DNA of 63,335 nucleotides, taken from positions 1 through 63,335 of the forward strand of contig JAFZFZ010000078.1 of the NCBI GenBank assembly GCA_017557005.1, written 5' to 3'. Shown piece by piece: positions 1-8,133 of this stretch; position 1 is the first letter of the stretch, and each line of letters starts with the position of its first letter. The notes under the pieces are model-generated. The model was given only the letters and a program-made list of their open reading frames with translations. It was not told where the DNA came from and did not search any database. The stretch is from Bacteroidaceae bacterium (GTDB taxonomy: Bacteria > Bacteroidota > Bacteroidia > Bacteroidales > Bacteroidaceae). The translations under genes and the position numbers were made by a program.

Positions 1-334
1 CCAGCGATGTAGCACCACGCTCTACGGCATGCAAAGCCTTAGCGTTAGCCTCGGCGAAGTCACATACGTCGATATCTTGGCGCACGAGCCATTCATTGTT
101 GTCTTTCTTGTTACCACGCACGAAGGGGAATTCGCCCGGTAGCGCAGTAGTGGTAGCCAGTGAAGCGATGTCCTCCTGGCGATAGAAGGGCTGTACGGCG
201 AATCCCTCATTGGTCTTCCACACCAGCTTCTTCTCGTAGTCAGCACCCTTAAGGTCGGCAACGGCCTTTTCCTTCCACGCTTCGGTGGTGGTAGGTGCAA
301 ACTCGCTGAAAAGTTTTTCTTTACTATTTGCCAT
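1..334 (-). CDS. mutA: Methylmalonyl-CoA mutase small (beta) subunit, N-terminal part
   Basis: Only the first 111 codons lie in the window; the gene runs off the left edge. The N-terminus starts MANSKEKLFSEFAPTTTEAW and continues with ADLKGADYEKKLVWKTNEGF, which I recognise as the start of the Bacteroidales small subunit of methylmalonyl-CoA mutase. The heterodimer interconverts methylmalonyl-CoA and succinyl-CoA with adenosylcobalamin in the succinate-propionate pathway; the small subunit lacks the cobalamin site and supports the large one. The start is the ATG at 332-334. The large subunit would be expected just beyond the left edge, which cannot be checked here. Confidence 0.85.
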   Translation of the reverse strand, partial: MANSKEKLFSEFAPTTTEAWKEKAVADLKGADYEKKLVWKTNEGFAVQPFYRQEDIASLATTTALPGEFPFVRGNKKDNNEWLVRQDIDVCDFAEANAKALHAVERGATSL

Positions 335-463
335 AGTCTTTTCGTGAATTATGATTTATAAAATTGGTTTTGTAGTTAAATAACTGAAAGGCAAAGGTAC
401 ATTTTTTTTTATAAAGTCATCATAATTATTAGTAAAGTTTTCTTAAAAGATATATTTACTATC

Positions 464-1954
464 TCAAAAGCGAGGCTTGATGGCTTTAATAAAGGTATTT
501 TCCCATTGTAACGGCTGACTCTCATTGCCGTAGCGATCAATAGCAGTGATAGCATAATGACGCGGGCGAGTGAGGCTCTGCGTAGGTTCACTAAAGAGTG
601 TATCTGCACGATAGGTACCAAGCAGCAGGTTAGGATCATCGGTGTCAACCGGATAGCTGTAACTACCATATATATTATATAGGAGCGCATCACCAGCTTT
701 GTACCAAGCAAGCGTGATGCTATCGCGATCAATGGTGACGCCCGAAAGTTGCGGTGCAGGAGGTGGTGTATCAGAAAGCCACGGCATGGCAGGCACCAAT
801 GCGGGAGTAGGGTAAAAATAGTTGAGATAATCGTAGATGCCCTTGACATTGTCGGTAACGAAGCGCGAGCGGAACTGTGCTGCACCTCCAATAGGATGCG
901 CACGCACTACATTGAGCTGACGAACAACCTCCTCCAAATCCCAATCCTTCTCATCGGGATGCAACTGATAGGTTCCCATACCTGCCACTACGTGGCGACC
1001 ATAGCTACCCTCGCACCAATCAGTAACAAAGGGATAGAAGTGTTGCCCCGTGTAGTAGAGCATGGGGAAGATTGCATCGACGATGCCCGTACGCATCCAC
1101 TCCTTGGCTTCCTGATGCACGGTATGATAGGCATTCCATCCATAACTACTGTAGCGCGAGGTATCAGCGTGCTTGCCCAGCGTAGCAGCACTCACGCACA
1201 CCCAGGGCTTGAGGCTCTTGACCTTGGCATAGAGCGTGCTCATGAGGTGCGTAATATTACTACGGCGCCAGTCGGCCTTACTCATACCCCGACGATTGCA
1301 ACTATAGAGTACACCATCGGGATAGTTGGCATTGCCCTCGGGATAGCGTATATAGTCGAAATGAATACCATCGACATCGTAGCGGGTGACAATCTCTTCA
1401 ACCAATGCGCTCAAATGTTCAGCTGTAGCAGGATGCGAAGGTTCCATATACCACGCCCCCTTAAACTTGGTGCACTGAGCGGGACGTTTGGCAGGAAGCG
1501 ACTGCTTGCCATGCGCTCTCACATGGGTCGCATCACCCAAAGGGATGGTGACAAGCCAAGCATGTAGCTGCATACCACGCTTGTGACATTCGTCGATAGC
1601 AAAGGCCAGGGGGTCGAAGTTGGGCGCTACACCGTGCTTGCCTGTAAACACCGAACTGAAGGGTTCGATGGATGAGGGATAGATAACATCACCACGGACA
1701 CGGGTCTGCAGCAGAATCGTATTAACGTTGATTGCTTGCAAACTATCAAGAATGGTGCACAACGCCTCTTTCTGCTCGGCCTCACGAGTGGGGCCCACGA
1801 TACTCTCTATGGGCCAATCGAGTCCCTTGATGGTGGTGAGCCACACGGCACGATACTCACGCTTGGGAGCATCAACAAACTGTCCGTACAGGTCGCCAGA
1901 AGGGAAGAGAAGCAGTATAATGAGCGATAATATTAGTAGTCGGATTGATTTCAT
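464..1954 (-). CDS. GHL10-type family 10 glycosyl hydrolase-like protein, exported
   Basis: The 496-aa protein starts with a signal peptide (hydrophobic run about residues 5-24). The core matches the GHL10 (DUF187) family: REYRAVWLTT near residue 33, the barrel strand GIHFDYIRYP with a candidate acid at Asp200, and a Trp/Tyr-rich second half. A fibronectin-type-III-like tail covers about residues 400-496. Proteins of this family are periplasmic or outer-membrane glycoside hydrolases; some act on peptidoglycan-like sugars, but the substrate here is not known. A TACTTTTG -7-like element (1959-1966) lies only 5 nt upstream of the ATG, so the mRNA may have almost no leader. Confidence 0.85.
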   Translation of the reverse strand: MKSIRLLILSLIILLLFPSGDLYGQFVDAPKREYRAVWLTTIKGLDWPIESIVGPTREAEQKEALCTILDSLQAINVNTILLQTRVRGDVIYPSSIEPFSSVFTGKHGVAPNFDPLAFAIDECHKRGMQLHAWLVTIPLGDATHVRAHGKQSLPAKRPAQCTKFKGAWYMEPSHPATAEHLSALVEEIVTRYDVDGIHFDYIRYPEGNANYPDGVLYSCNRRGMSKADWRRSNITHLMSTLYAKVKSLKPWVCVSAATLGKHADTSRYSSYGWNAYHTVHQEAKEWMRTGIVDAIFPMLYYTGQHFYPFVTDWCEGSYGRHVVAGMGTYQLHPDEKDWDLEEVVRQLNVVRAHPIGGAAQFRSRFVTDNVKGIYDYLNYFYPTPALVPAMPWLSDTPPPAPQLSGVTIDRDSITLAWYKAGDALLYNIYGSYSYPVDTDDPNLLLGTYRADTLFSEPTQSLTRPRHYAITAIDRYGNESQPLQWENTFIKAIKPRF

Positions 1955-2090
1955 GGCGCAAAAGTAAGCAATAAATCAATGAAAAAAGGGAATAGAGAAT
2001 TGAAAAATAAAAAAAACACACCTTCATGAACCGTTATTAGTGAAAACATCGTAATTTTGCGACTTCAAAATAGGTAGATAGCAAGTTTTT

Positions 2091-3518
2091 ATGGTAACAT
2101 TTTCTGCAGCACTGGCCCTGCTCATCATCGGCTATATAATATATGGTAGTTTCGTAAACCGCGTGTTTGCCCCCGACGCAAAGCGCCGCACACCTGCTGT
2201 AACACTCAACGATGGCGTAGACTATATCCCCATGCCCACATGGAAGATATTCATGATACAATTCCTCAATATCGCTGGCCTCGGCCCCATCTTTGGCGCC
2301 ATCATGGGAGCACAGTTTGGTACCGCATCGTATCTATGGATTGTGATAGGCACTCTCTTTGCGGGTGCGGTGCACGACTTCTTTGCCGGATGCCTCTCGA
2401 TACGAAATAATGGAGCCAACCTACCCGAACTTATCGGCAAATATCTCGGCGGAGGAGCCAAGACAACGATGAACATCTTCTCACTCGTGCTTATGGTACT
2501 CGTGGGAGCAGTATTCGTATCGGGTCCAGCCGAATTGCTGGCAGGCATGACACCCTCGGCTTTCAATGCCACCTTCTGGATTGTGGTCATCTTCCTCTAC
2601 TACGTGTTGGCCACCCTGCTACCTATCGACAAGATTATCGGTCGTATATACCCCATCTTTGCCATCGCGCTATTGTTCATGGCCTTCGGCATTCTGGTGA
2701 TGCTCTTCGTCAAGCGCCCCCAATTACCCGAGATTTGGAATGGCTTCGGTACCAAATATGACTCATCACCCATCTTCCCCATGATGTTTGTGAGCATTGC
2801 ATGTGGTGCCATCAGTGGATTCCACGCAACACAGTCGCCTCTCATGGCACGTTGCATGAAGAATGAGTGCCATTGCCGTCCCATCTTCTATGGCGCAATG
2901 GTTACCGAGGGTATCGTGGCCCTCATTTGGGCGGCTGCAGCCACCTGGTTCTTTGGAGAGCATGGCACAGTCGATGCAGCTACGGGCATCCCCTATAGTG
3001 GTGCTAAGGTGGCTACGCTGATATCAAAAGATTGGCTTGGTGCCGTAGGCGGCATCGTAGCATTGCTCGGTATCGTGGCCGCCCCCATCACCAGTGGCGA
3101 CACAGCCTTGCGCTCGGCACGCCTTATCTTGGCCGACTTCCTGCACATGGAGCAGCGCAGCATCAAGCGCCGCTTGTTCATCTGCATCCCCCTATTTTTG
3201 GTCACTATGGCTACACTCATCTATAGCTTGGCCGATGCCGATGGATTCAAGATTATATGGCGCTACTTTGCGTGGTGCAACCAGACACTCTCCGTATTCA
3301 CCCTTTGGGCTATCACTGTATACTTAGTACAAGAGAAGAAACCCTACTGGATAACCCTCATCCCTGCCCTATTCATGACTTGTGTCAGCACCACCTACAT
3401 CAGCATGGCGCCCGAAGGTTTCGGATTGCCCGCCCCTATAGGCTATGGTATCGGTGCAGCATCGGCGATAGGAGGAATCGCATGGTTTGCGACGTGGATG
3501 CATCGCAGAAAAAAGTAA
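2091..3518 (+). CDS. cstA: Carbon starvation protein CstA family membrane transporter
   Basis: The 475-aa protein is almost entirely transmembrane helices. Its N-terminal half has the CstA signature region: FVNRVFAPDAKRRTPAVTLN, then the segment around AGLGPIFGAIMGAQFG and AGAVHDFFAGCLSIRNNG. CstA family proteins take up peptides or pyruvate when carbon is scarce. This is the short form, about 475 aa against about 700 aa in E. coli, which is common in Bacteroidetes. It stands alone, divergent from the GHL10 gene and convergent with recO. A TAATTTTG -7-like element lies at 2052-2059. Confidence 0.9.
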   Translation: MVTFSAALALLIIGYIIYGSFVNRVFAPDAKRRTPAVTLNDGVDYIPMPTWKIFMIQFLNIAGLGPIFGAIMGAQFGTASYLWIVIGTLFAGAVHDFFAGCLSIRNNGANLPELIGKYLGGGAKTTMNIFSLVLMVLVGAVFVSGPAELLAGMTPSAFNATFWIVVIFLYYVLATLLPIDKIIGRIYPIFAIALLFMAFGILVMLFVKRPQLPEIWNGFGTKYDSSPIFPMMFVSIACGAISGFHATQSPLMARCMKNECHCRPIFYGAMVTEGIVALIWAAAATWFFGEHGTVDAATGIPYSGAKVATLISKDWLGAVGGIVALLGIVAAPITSGDTALRSARLILADFLHMEQRSIKRRLFICIPLFLVTMATLIYSLADADGFKIIWRYFAWCNQTLSVFTLWAITVYLVQEKKPYWITLIPALFMTCVSTTYISMAPEGFGLPAPIGYGIGAASAIGGIAWFATWMHRRKK

Positions 3519-3551
3519 GTTTAAGTCTCACACTGGGCATGATGCAAGACA

Positions 3552-4277
3552 TCAGCCCAACACCTCCTGCAATATATCCAGCGATTTGATTGCTGGAAAA
3601 CCGGGTATATGGAGCGAAAAGTAACGCGCCAAATAGCGTATCAGACGTGCCCGATCGTGACGATTCATGGCAATCTCTATCATCGACGCATAGTTTGCCT
3701 CACTCAATCGGCATAGCAACTCTGCATCACGCTCGTCCATCATCAGCTCCGATGCTATACCCGCAGATACAAAATGTCCGCTCGTCAAGTCAAAAGAGCA
3801 ATTCTGAACATATTCCTCCACATTGGGAGCAATACCCAAGAAGCGAGCCAGCTTGAGCAACAATACCAAATGAAAATTGGCATACCCCTCCTGAGCGGCA
3901 TCAAACCACTGCATGGAGTGCTCCATATATATATATAGGTCACGGTTCTCTGCTTCACCTCCCAAAGCATGAGCCATAAATTCGGCCAACATCATGGCGA
4001 CATAACGTTTTACCGGATCGACAGGAATCTCTTGTTGCACGAAAAGCAAACGCACCTCCTTCATTCGATGCAACGTTGCATTGGGCTTGGCATCCCACTG
4101 GAAGGCGAGAAACGACAAGGGCTGAAATAAACGAGCATTCGCTCCCGAGCGCTTGCCACGCGAAGCATTGATCATAAAAGAAACATGCCCATGCGAAGCA
4201 GTAAAAACATGTGCTATGAAGGACTTGTCGTCATACTTCACACACCGCAAAACAATGCCTTTATCGTCGATAAACAT
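3552..4277 (-). CDS. recO: DNA repair protein RecO
   Basis: The 241-aa protein has the RecO layout. An N-terminal OB-fold (MFIDDKGIVLRCVKYDDKS, then a strand ending in the basic motif NASRGKRSG near residue 42) is followed by an all-helical C-terminal domain. RecO loads RecA onto SSB-coated single strands with RecR. No CxxC zinc motif is present, as is usual for Bacteroidetes RecO. It has its own promoter on the minus strand (4302-4332) and is convergent with cstA. Confidence 0.9.
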   Translation of the reverse strand: MFIDDKGIVLRCVKYDDKSFIAHVFTASHGHVSFMINASRGKRSGANARLFQPLSFLAFQWDAKPNATLHRMKEVRLLFVQQEIPVDPVKRYVAMMLAEFMAHALGGEAENRDLYIYMEHSMQWFDAAQEGYANFHLVLLLKLARFLGIAPNVEEYVQNCSFDLTSGHFVSAGIASELMMDERDAELLCRLSEANYASMIEIAMNRHDRARLIRYLARYFSLHIPGFPAIKSLDILQEVLG

Positions 4278-4301
4278 AGGTAATGGGGATTAAAAACGAC
4301 G

Positions 4302-4332
4302 CAAAACTACAAAAAATCGCGTTTTGAACAAA
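4302..4332 (-). promoter_or_regulatory. Predicted recO promoter
   Basis: Read on the minus strand, TTTG (4329-4332), a 19-nt gap, then TAGTTTTG (4302-4309). This fits the Bacteroidetes -33/-7 consensus and leaves a leader of about 20 nt before the recO ATG at 4277. Confidence 0.55.
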
Positions 4333-4348
4333 AAAAAAGTAGAAATCG

Positions 4349-4379
4349 TTTGCAGATTCAAAAAAAGTACCTACCTTTG
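4349..4379 (+). promoter_or_regulatory. Predicted promoter for tRNA-Glu and rpsT
   Basis: TTTG at 4349-4352, a 19-nt gap and TACCTTTG at 4372-4379. It is the only clear promoter ahead of tRNA-Glu and rpsT, so the two are probably co-transcribed. It is divergent from and close to the recO promoter. Confidence 0.65.
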
Positions 4380-4429
4380 CATCCGCTTTCGAGCAGCAAG
4401 CCTCGGTAAAACGAGACAAACAAAAGGAT

Positions 4430-4501
4430 GGCGCTATCGTCTATCGGTTAGGACGTGAGATTTTCATTCTCAAAAGCGGGGTTCGATTCCCCGTAGCGCT
4501 A
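4430..4501 (+). tRNA. tRNA-Glu (anticodon TTC)
   Basis: Cloverleaf of 72 nt. The anticodon stem TGAGA/TCTCA closes a seven-base loop whose middle triplet is TTC. The T arm has GGTTCGATTCC and the D arm has GGTTAGG. The acceptor stem pairs GCGCTA with TAGCGC, with a G:U pair at position 1:72. CCA is not encoded, as is usual in Bacteroidetes. Confidence 0.93.
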
Positions 4502-4533
4502 CAAAGTTAAATTAAATAATAGGAAGATTAGAA

Positions 4534-4785
4534 ATGGCAAACCACAAATCATCGCTGAAGAGAATCAGACAGACTGAAACCAGAAGATTGCGCAACAGAT
4601 ACTACGCAAAGACCATGCGTAACGCAGTTCGTAAGCTCCGCGCAACAACTGATAAGGCTGAAGCTCAAGCTTTGTATCCTTCTGTTCAGAAGATGTTGGA
4701 TAAGCTCGCTAAGACTAACAACATCCACAAGAACAAGGCTGCTAACTTGAAGTCTAAGCTCTGCGCTCACATCGCAAAACTCTAA
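4534..4785 (+). CDS. rpsT: 30S ribosomal protein S20
   Basis: The 83-aa basic protein begins [20 protein letters not shown] and has the S20 helical-bundle sequence with [11 protein letters not shown] near the C-terminus. S20 is a primary 16S rRNA-binding protein of the small subunit. It follows tRNA-Glu by 32 nt, with no promoter between them, and is followed by a strong terminator. Confidence 0.97.
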   Translation: MANHKSSLKRIRQTETRRLRNRYYAKTMRNAVRKLRATTDKAEAQALYPSVQKMLDKLAKTNNIHKNKAANLKSKLCAHIAKL

Positions 4786-4812
4786 GAGATACCTTATCAC
4801 AACAATAAGTAT

Positions 4813-4838
4813 AGGGTCGGAAGAAATTCCGACCCTTT
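4813..4838 (+). terminator. Rho-independent terminator after rpsT
   Basis: Perfect 10-bp stem AGGGTCGGAA/TTCCGACCCT with a GAAA loop, followed by TTTGTTG, 27 nt after the rpsT stop. Confidence 0.85.
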
Positions 4839-4887
4839 GTTGTAAAATAAGGAGCCTCACGCCCATCACACCCAATCACCAACCATT

Positions 4888-5490
4888 ATGATCGAATACC
4901 TTAAAGGCGACATCACAGAGCTAACCCCTACCACGGCCACCATCGAATGCCATGGCGTGGGATACCTCGCTAATATATCGCTGAACACATACACAGCCAT
5001 CCAAAATCGTCCGCAGACAAAGCTTTATATCTATGAGGGCATACGTGAAGATGCCTACATCCTATACGGCTTTGCTGATAAACGTGAGCGCGAACTCTTC
5101 ATGCAACTCATCTCCGTATCTGGTATCGGAGGAAACACCGCACGCACCATCCTCTCAGCCCTCAACCCCAACGAGCTTTGCGAGGTGATTGCCTCAGGTA
5201 ACGACAAACTACTCAAGATGGTAAAGGGCATCGGAGGAAAAACCGCCCAACGCATCATCGTAGAACTCAAAGACAAGATTGGCACCATCGACAGCAACAG
5301 CCAGGAAACAAGCCTTGGCAACGCCCTATTTGCCGACACCACAAGTGAGGTGCTCGACAGCGCTGTGGCCGCCCTTACTATGCTGGGATACACTGCCGCA
5401 GCTTCACAAAAGGTCGTGAAGAGCATCATTAAGGAGCAACCTACAGTAAGCGTAGAGGCTGCTATCAAAGAGGCATTACGCAGACTGTAA
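4888..5490 (+). CDS. ruvA: Holliday junction branch migration protein RuvA
   Basis: The 200-aa protein has the three RuvA domains. The first is the OB-fold ([23 protein letters not shown]). The second holds two helix-hairpin-helix motifs ([16 protein letters not shown], then [19 protein letters not shown]). The third is the C-terminal UBA-like domain that contacts RuvB (residues 150-200, [16 protein letters not shown]). RuvA binds four-way junctions and recruits the RuvB motor. ruvB and ruvC are not in the window. Confidence 0.96.
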   Translation: MIEYLKGDITELTPTTATIECHGVGYLANISLNTYTAIQNRPQTKLYIYEGIREDAYILYGFADKRERELFMQLISVSGIGGNTARTILSALNPNELCEVIASGNDKLLKMVKGIGGKTAQRIIVELKDKIGTIDSNSQETSLGNALFADTTSEVLDSAVAALTMLGYTAAASQKVVKSIIKEQPTVSVEAAIKEALRRL

Positions 5491-5538
5491 TGCTACGAGG
5501 CAAAACATAGCCTCGTCAAAAGAAATGATTGGATTGAA

Positions 5539-5886
5539 TTAGAGTTCCGCCCCATACAACTCATCAAGCTTTGCTTGTAGAGTCTTCAGCTCGCCCAGTA
5601 CATGTTCGAGCTTAGCTGTTAGTTTCTGACGATCCACAACTTGCTCTTTGCTGGTCTTAAGACGCGCACGTGCAGCCTTGACAGTAAGACCCTGCACCTT
5701 GACCAAGTGATGAATGAGTCGCACCAACTCAATATCAGACTCCTTATACTGACGCACACCCGTTGCCGTCTTCTGCGGATTCAAAGTAGGTATCTCCTTC
5801 TCCCAAAAGCGCAATGTAGGCTCAGGCACGCCCACCATGGCCGCCACCTCGCGTATGCTATAGTATAGTTTCAAATCCTTAGCCAT
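5539..5886 (-). CDS. MerR family transcriptional regulator
   Basis: Taken from the ATG at 5886, the protein is 115 aa and starts MAKDLKLYYSIREVAAMVGV. It holds a MerR winged helix (EPTLRFWEKEIPTLNP, then GVRQYKESDIELVRLIHHL) and a short C-terminal coiled coil that would dimerise it. No cysteine-rich effector domain is present. A longer reading from 5979 would overlap the upstream peptidase gene by 20 nt and adds an atypical N-terminus, so I prefer 5886. It is likely in an operon with the M23 peptidase; its target is unknown. Confidence 0.85.
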   Translation of the reverse strand: MAKDLKLYYSIREVAAMVGVPEPTLRFWEKEIPTLNPQKTATGVRQYKESDIELVRLIHHLVKVQGLTVKAARARLKTSKEQVVDRQKLTAKLEHVLGELKTLQAKLDELYGAEL

Positions 5887-5959
5887 AACCTTGCCGACTG
5901 CTTGATTTATATAATCGAACGACTCACTCAGATATCCATATTCAGTATTCGTCCACCCT

Positions 5960-6940
5960 TTAATCCAGCACTTTACCATGATTATCGGCCATGCGTATCA
6001 TCTCCTCATACTGATCCGCATCCAAATCCATAAAGTAGTAGTTTGCCGGATTCACATGACGACCACGCTGCAACACCTCGTAATGCAAGTGAGGACCTGT
6101 AGAGCGACCGCTATTACCCGAGAGAGCAATGGTCTGCCCGCGCTGCACACGCTGCCCCTGCTTGACATTAAAACTCTTAAGATGCGCATAGCGTGTCTCA
6201 TAACCATAACCATGGTCGATGACTATGATATATCCATATCCGCTTTCACGACGAGCCTTCTTCACCACGCCATCGGCCGTAGCATATACCGGAGTACCTA
6301 TATCGCAACTAAAGTCCATGCCCTCATGGAAGATACGGGTCTGATAGATCGGATGTATACGATATCCATACCCCGAAGCCATACGTTTCAAATCCTTATT
6401 AGACACAGGCTGTATAGCCGGCAAGTGACGCAACATATCCTCGTGGTTCTTGTAGAAGTCCACCACCTCATCAAATGATTTCGACTGTATATAAAGTTGA
6501 CGACTCAACGCATCCAACTTCTGCGTGGTAGCTATCACCAAATCCGCATTGTCAAGGTCCTCAAATGCCTCATAGCGATTGGTGCCTGTATAGCTTGCAT
6601 TACGCACATCAGAGGGTACCGGGTCAGCCATAAACATCACACGATAGAGGTTATCGTCGCGCTGACAGATATCATCCATCACCTCCATAGCCTCATCTAC
6701 ACGTTGCGACAACAACATGTACTGACCTCGCAGACGCACATTCTCTTCGCGCAACTCCTCCACATTCTCCGGAGTACCCAAGACGAGTAGCATGATGCCG
6801 TATCCCGCCACACCCAACAACAGGCAAAAGAGCATGCTACGCAATGTCGTAAGGAGTCGTTCCCTACGGCTTGGGAACACACGGTCATACATCTTGGTTT
6901 TCTCGTTGTACTTGTAATATACGTTTCTCATAGGGCTCAT
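5960..6940 (-). CDS. Membrane-anchored M23 family peptidase (LytM type)
   Basis: The 326-aa protein has a short cytoplasmic N-terminus, one transmembrane segment (about residues 34-54), a coiled-coil stretch (55-90) and a C-terminal LytM domain. The zinc-ligand motifs are intact: HEGMDF with an upstream YRIHP in the first strand, and GPHLHYEV with HxH. Such proteins cut peptidoglycan cross-bridges or regulate amidases in the periplasm. The start could be residue 1 or the Met at residue 4. Its stop lies 73 nt upstream of the MerR start. Confidence 0.88.
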   Translation of the reverse strand: MSPMRNVYYKYNEKTKMYDRVFPSRRERLLTTLRSMLFCLLLGVAGYGIMLLVLGTPENVEELREENVRLRGQYMLLSQRVDEAMEVMDDICQRDDNLYRVMFMADPVPSDVRNASYTGTNRYEAFEDLDNADLVIATTQKLDALSRQLYIQSKSFDEVVDFYKNHEDMLRHLPAIQPVSNKDLKRMASGYGYRIHPIYQTRIFHEGMDFSCDIGTPVYATADGVVKKARRESGYGYIIVIDHGYGYETRYAHLKSFNVKQGQRVQRGQTIALSGNSGRSTGPHLHYEVLQRGRHVNPANYYFMDLDADQYEEMIRMADNHGKVLD

Positions 6941-7087
6941 ACGAGTAATTCAACAGGGAAGCAACTCACCTACCTATATATTTCAGACAAAAGTACAAAA
7001 ACGTACGCTCCCATGCAAACGATTATCCCATAAATTAGCCATTTTTACCTGATTGAAAAGTTTTTTTAACACACCCACCCATTCGGC

Positions 7088-7118
7088 TTGCACAAAAATT
7101 AAAATATTCATACATTTG
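7088..7118 (+). promoter_or_regulatory. Predicted promoter of the aldo/keto reductase gene
   Basis: TTG at 7088-7090, a 20-nt gap, then TACATTTG at 7111-7118, giving a leader of about 12 nt before the ATG at 7136. Confidence 0.65.
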
Positions 7119-7135
7119 CAAAAAAGAAAACTCTT

Positions 7136-8068
7136 ATGAAACTACGACCATTAGGAAACACGGGCCTCGAAGTTTCGCCCCTCAGCTTCGGAGCATCATC
7201 ATTGGGCGGTGTCTTTCACGGAATTAACGAAAGTGACGCAATCCGCGCCGCACACACCGCAATAGAAGGCGGCATGAACTTCATAGACGTATCACCCTAC
7301 TATGGACACTATAAAGCCGAAACCGTATTGGGCAAGGCTTTACGCGATATTCCGCGCGACAAATATATCCTATCAACTAAGGTAGGACGCTACGGCAAGG
7401 ACGGAGTCAACACCTGGGACTATAGCGCCCGCCGTGCCACCGAAAGCGTATATGAGAGCATGGAGCGCCTTGGCATCGATCACATTGACCTTATCAACGT
7501 GCACGACATTGAGTTTGCCGATCTCCAGCAAATAGTCGATGAAACCCTCCCCGCACTCGTAGAACTACGCGAGAAAGGTATAGTAAGCCATGTAGGCATT
7601 ACAGACCTACAGCTCGAGAACCTGCAATGGGTGATCGATCGCGTACCAAAAGGCACAGTAGAGACAGTACTCAACTTCTGTCATTTCTGCTTATGCGACG
7701 ACAAGCTCACTGATTACCTCGACTACTTCGAATCACATGGCATAGGCATTATCAACGCTTCACCCCTCTCTATGGGCTTGCTCTCCGAGCGTGGTGTACC
7801 CGCTTGGCACCCGGCTCCACAGCCACTTGTAGAGGCTTGCGCCCGTGCAGCAGCCCATTGTAAAGCCAAAGGATATCCCATTGAGAAGCTTGCCATACAG
7901 TATGCCCTCACCAACGAGCGCATAGCCACCACCCTCTTCAGCAGCGCCAACCCCGACAATGTTAAGCGTAATCTGGAATGGGCCAGCGAGCCTATCGACG
8001 CCCAACTCGCACAGGAGGTTCAAGACATCATCGGCGACCAAAAACGTGTGAGCTGGAAAAACTCATAA
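7136..8068 (+). CDS. Aldo/keto reductase
   Basis: The 310-aa (beta/alpha)8 NAD(P)H oxidoreductase has the family's catalytic set: Asp51, Tyr56 and Lys82, with a His in LINVHDIEF. The N-terminus MKLRPLGNTGLEVSPLSFGA and the late SSANPDNVKRNLE nucleotide-binding region place it with the L-galactose/L-fucose dehydrogenase-like branch (AKR type). The substrate cannot be told from sequence. It is a single gene with its own promoter. Confidence 0.88.
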   Translation: MKLRPLGNTGLEVSPLSFGASSLGGVFHGINESDAIRAAHTAIEGGMNFIDVSPYYGHYKAETVLGKALRDIPRDKYILSTKVGRYGKDGVNTWDYSARRATESVYESMERLGIDHIDLINVHDIEFADLQQIVDETLPALVELREKGIVSHVGITDLQLENLQWVIDRVPKGTVETVLNFCHFCLCDDKLTDYLDYFESHGIGIINASPLSMGLLSERGVPAWHPAPQPLVEACARAAAHCKAKGYPIEKLAIQYALTNERIATTLFSSANPDNVKRNLEWASEPIDAQLAQEVQDIIGDQKRVSWKNS

Positions 8069-8107
8069 TCTCAGCCATCAACCCCTAAAAGAGATAAGCC
8101 TATGACG

Positions 8108-8133
8108 GAAGAAGCATCCTACTTTGCTTCTTC
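8108..8133. terminator. Hairpin between two convergent genes
   Basis: Nine-base-pair stem GAAGAAGCA/TGCTTCTTC with an 8-nt loop. It overlaps the last codons and stop of the helicase gene and lies 39 nt after the reductase stop. It may end transcription from both sides, although neither side has a long T run. Confidence 0.45.

Noticed and set aside
749..1567. 272-codon plus-strand frame over the GHL10 gene
   Set aside because: It is an antisense shadow of a well-supported gene; the sequence is Ile/His-rich and has no family match.
5539..5979. Longer MerR protein from the ATG at 5979
   Set aside because: It overlaps the upstream peptidase gene and its N-terminus does not resemble the family, whereas the ATG at 5886 gives the standard start.
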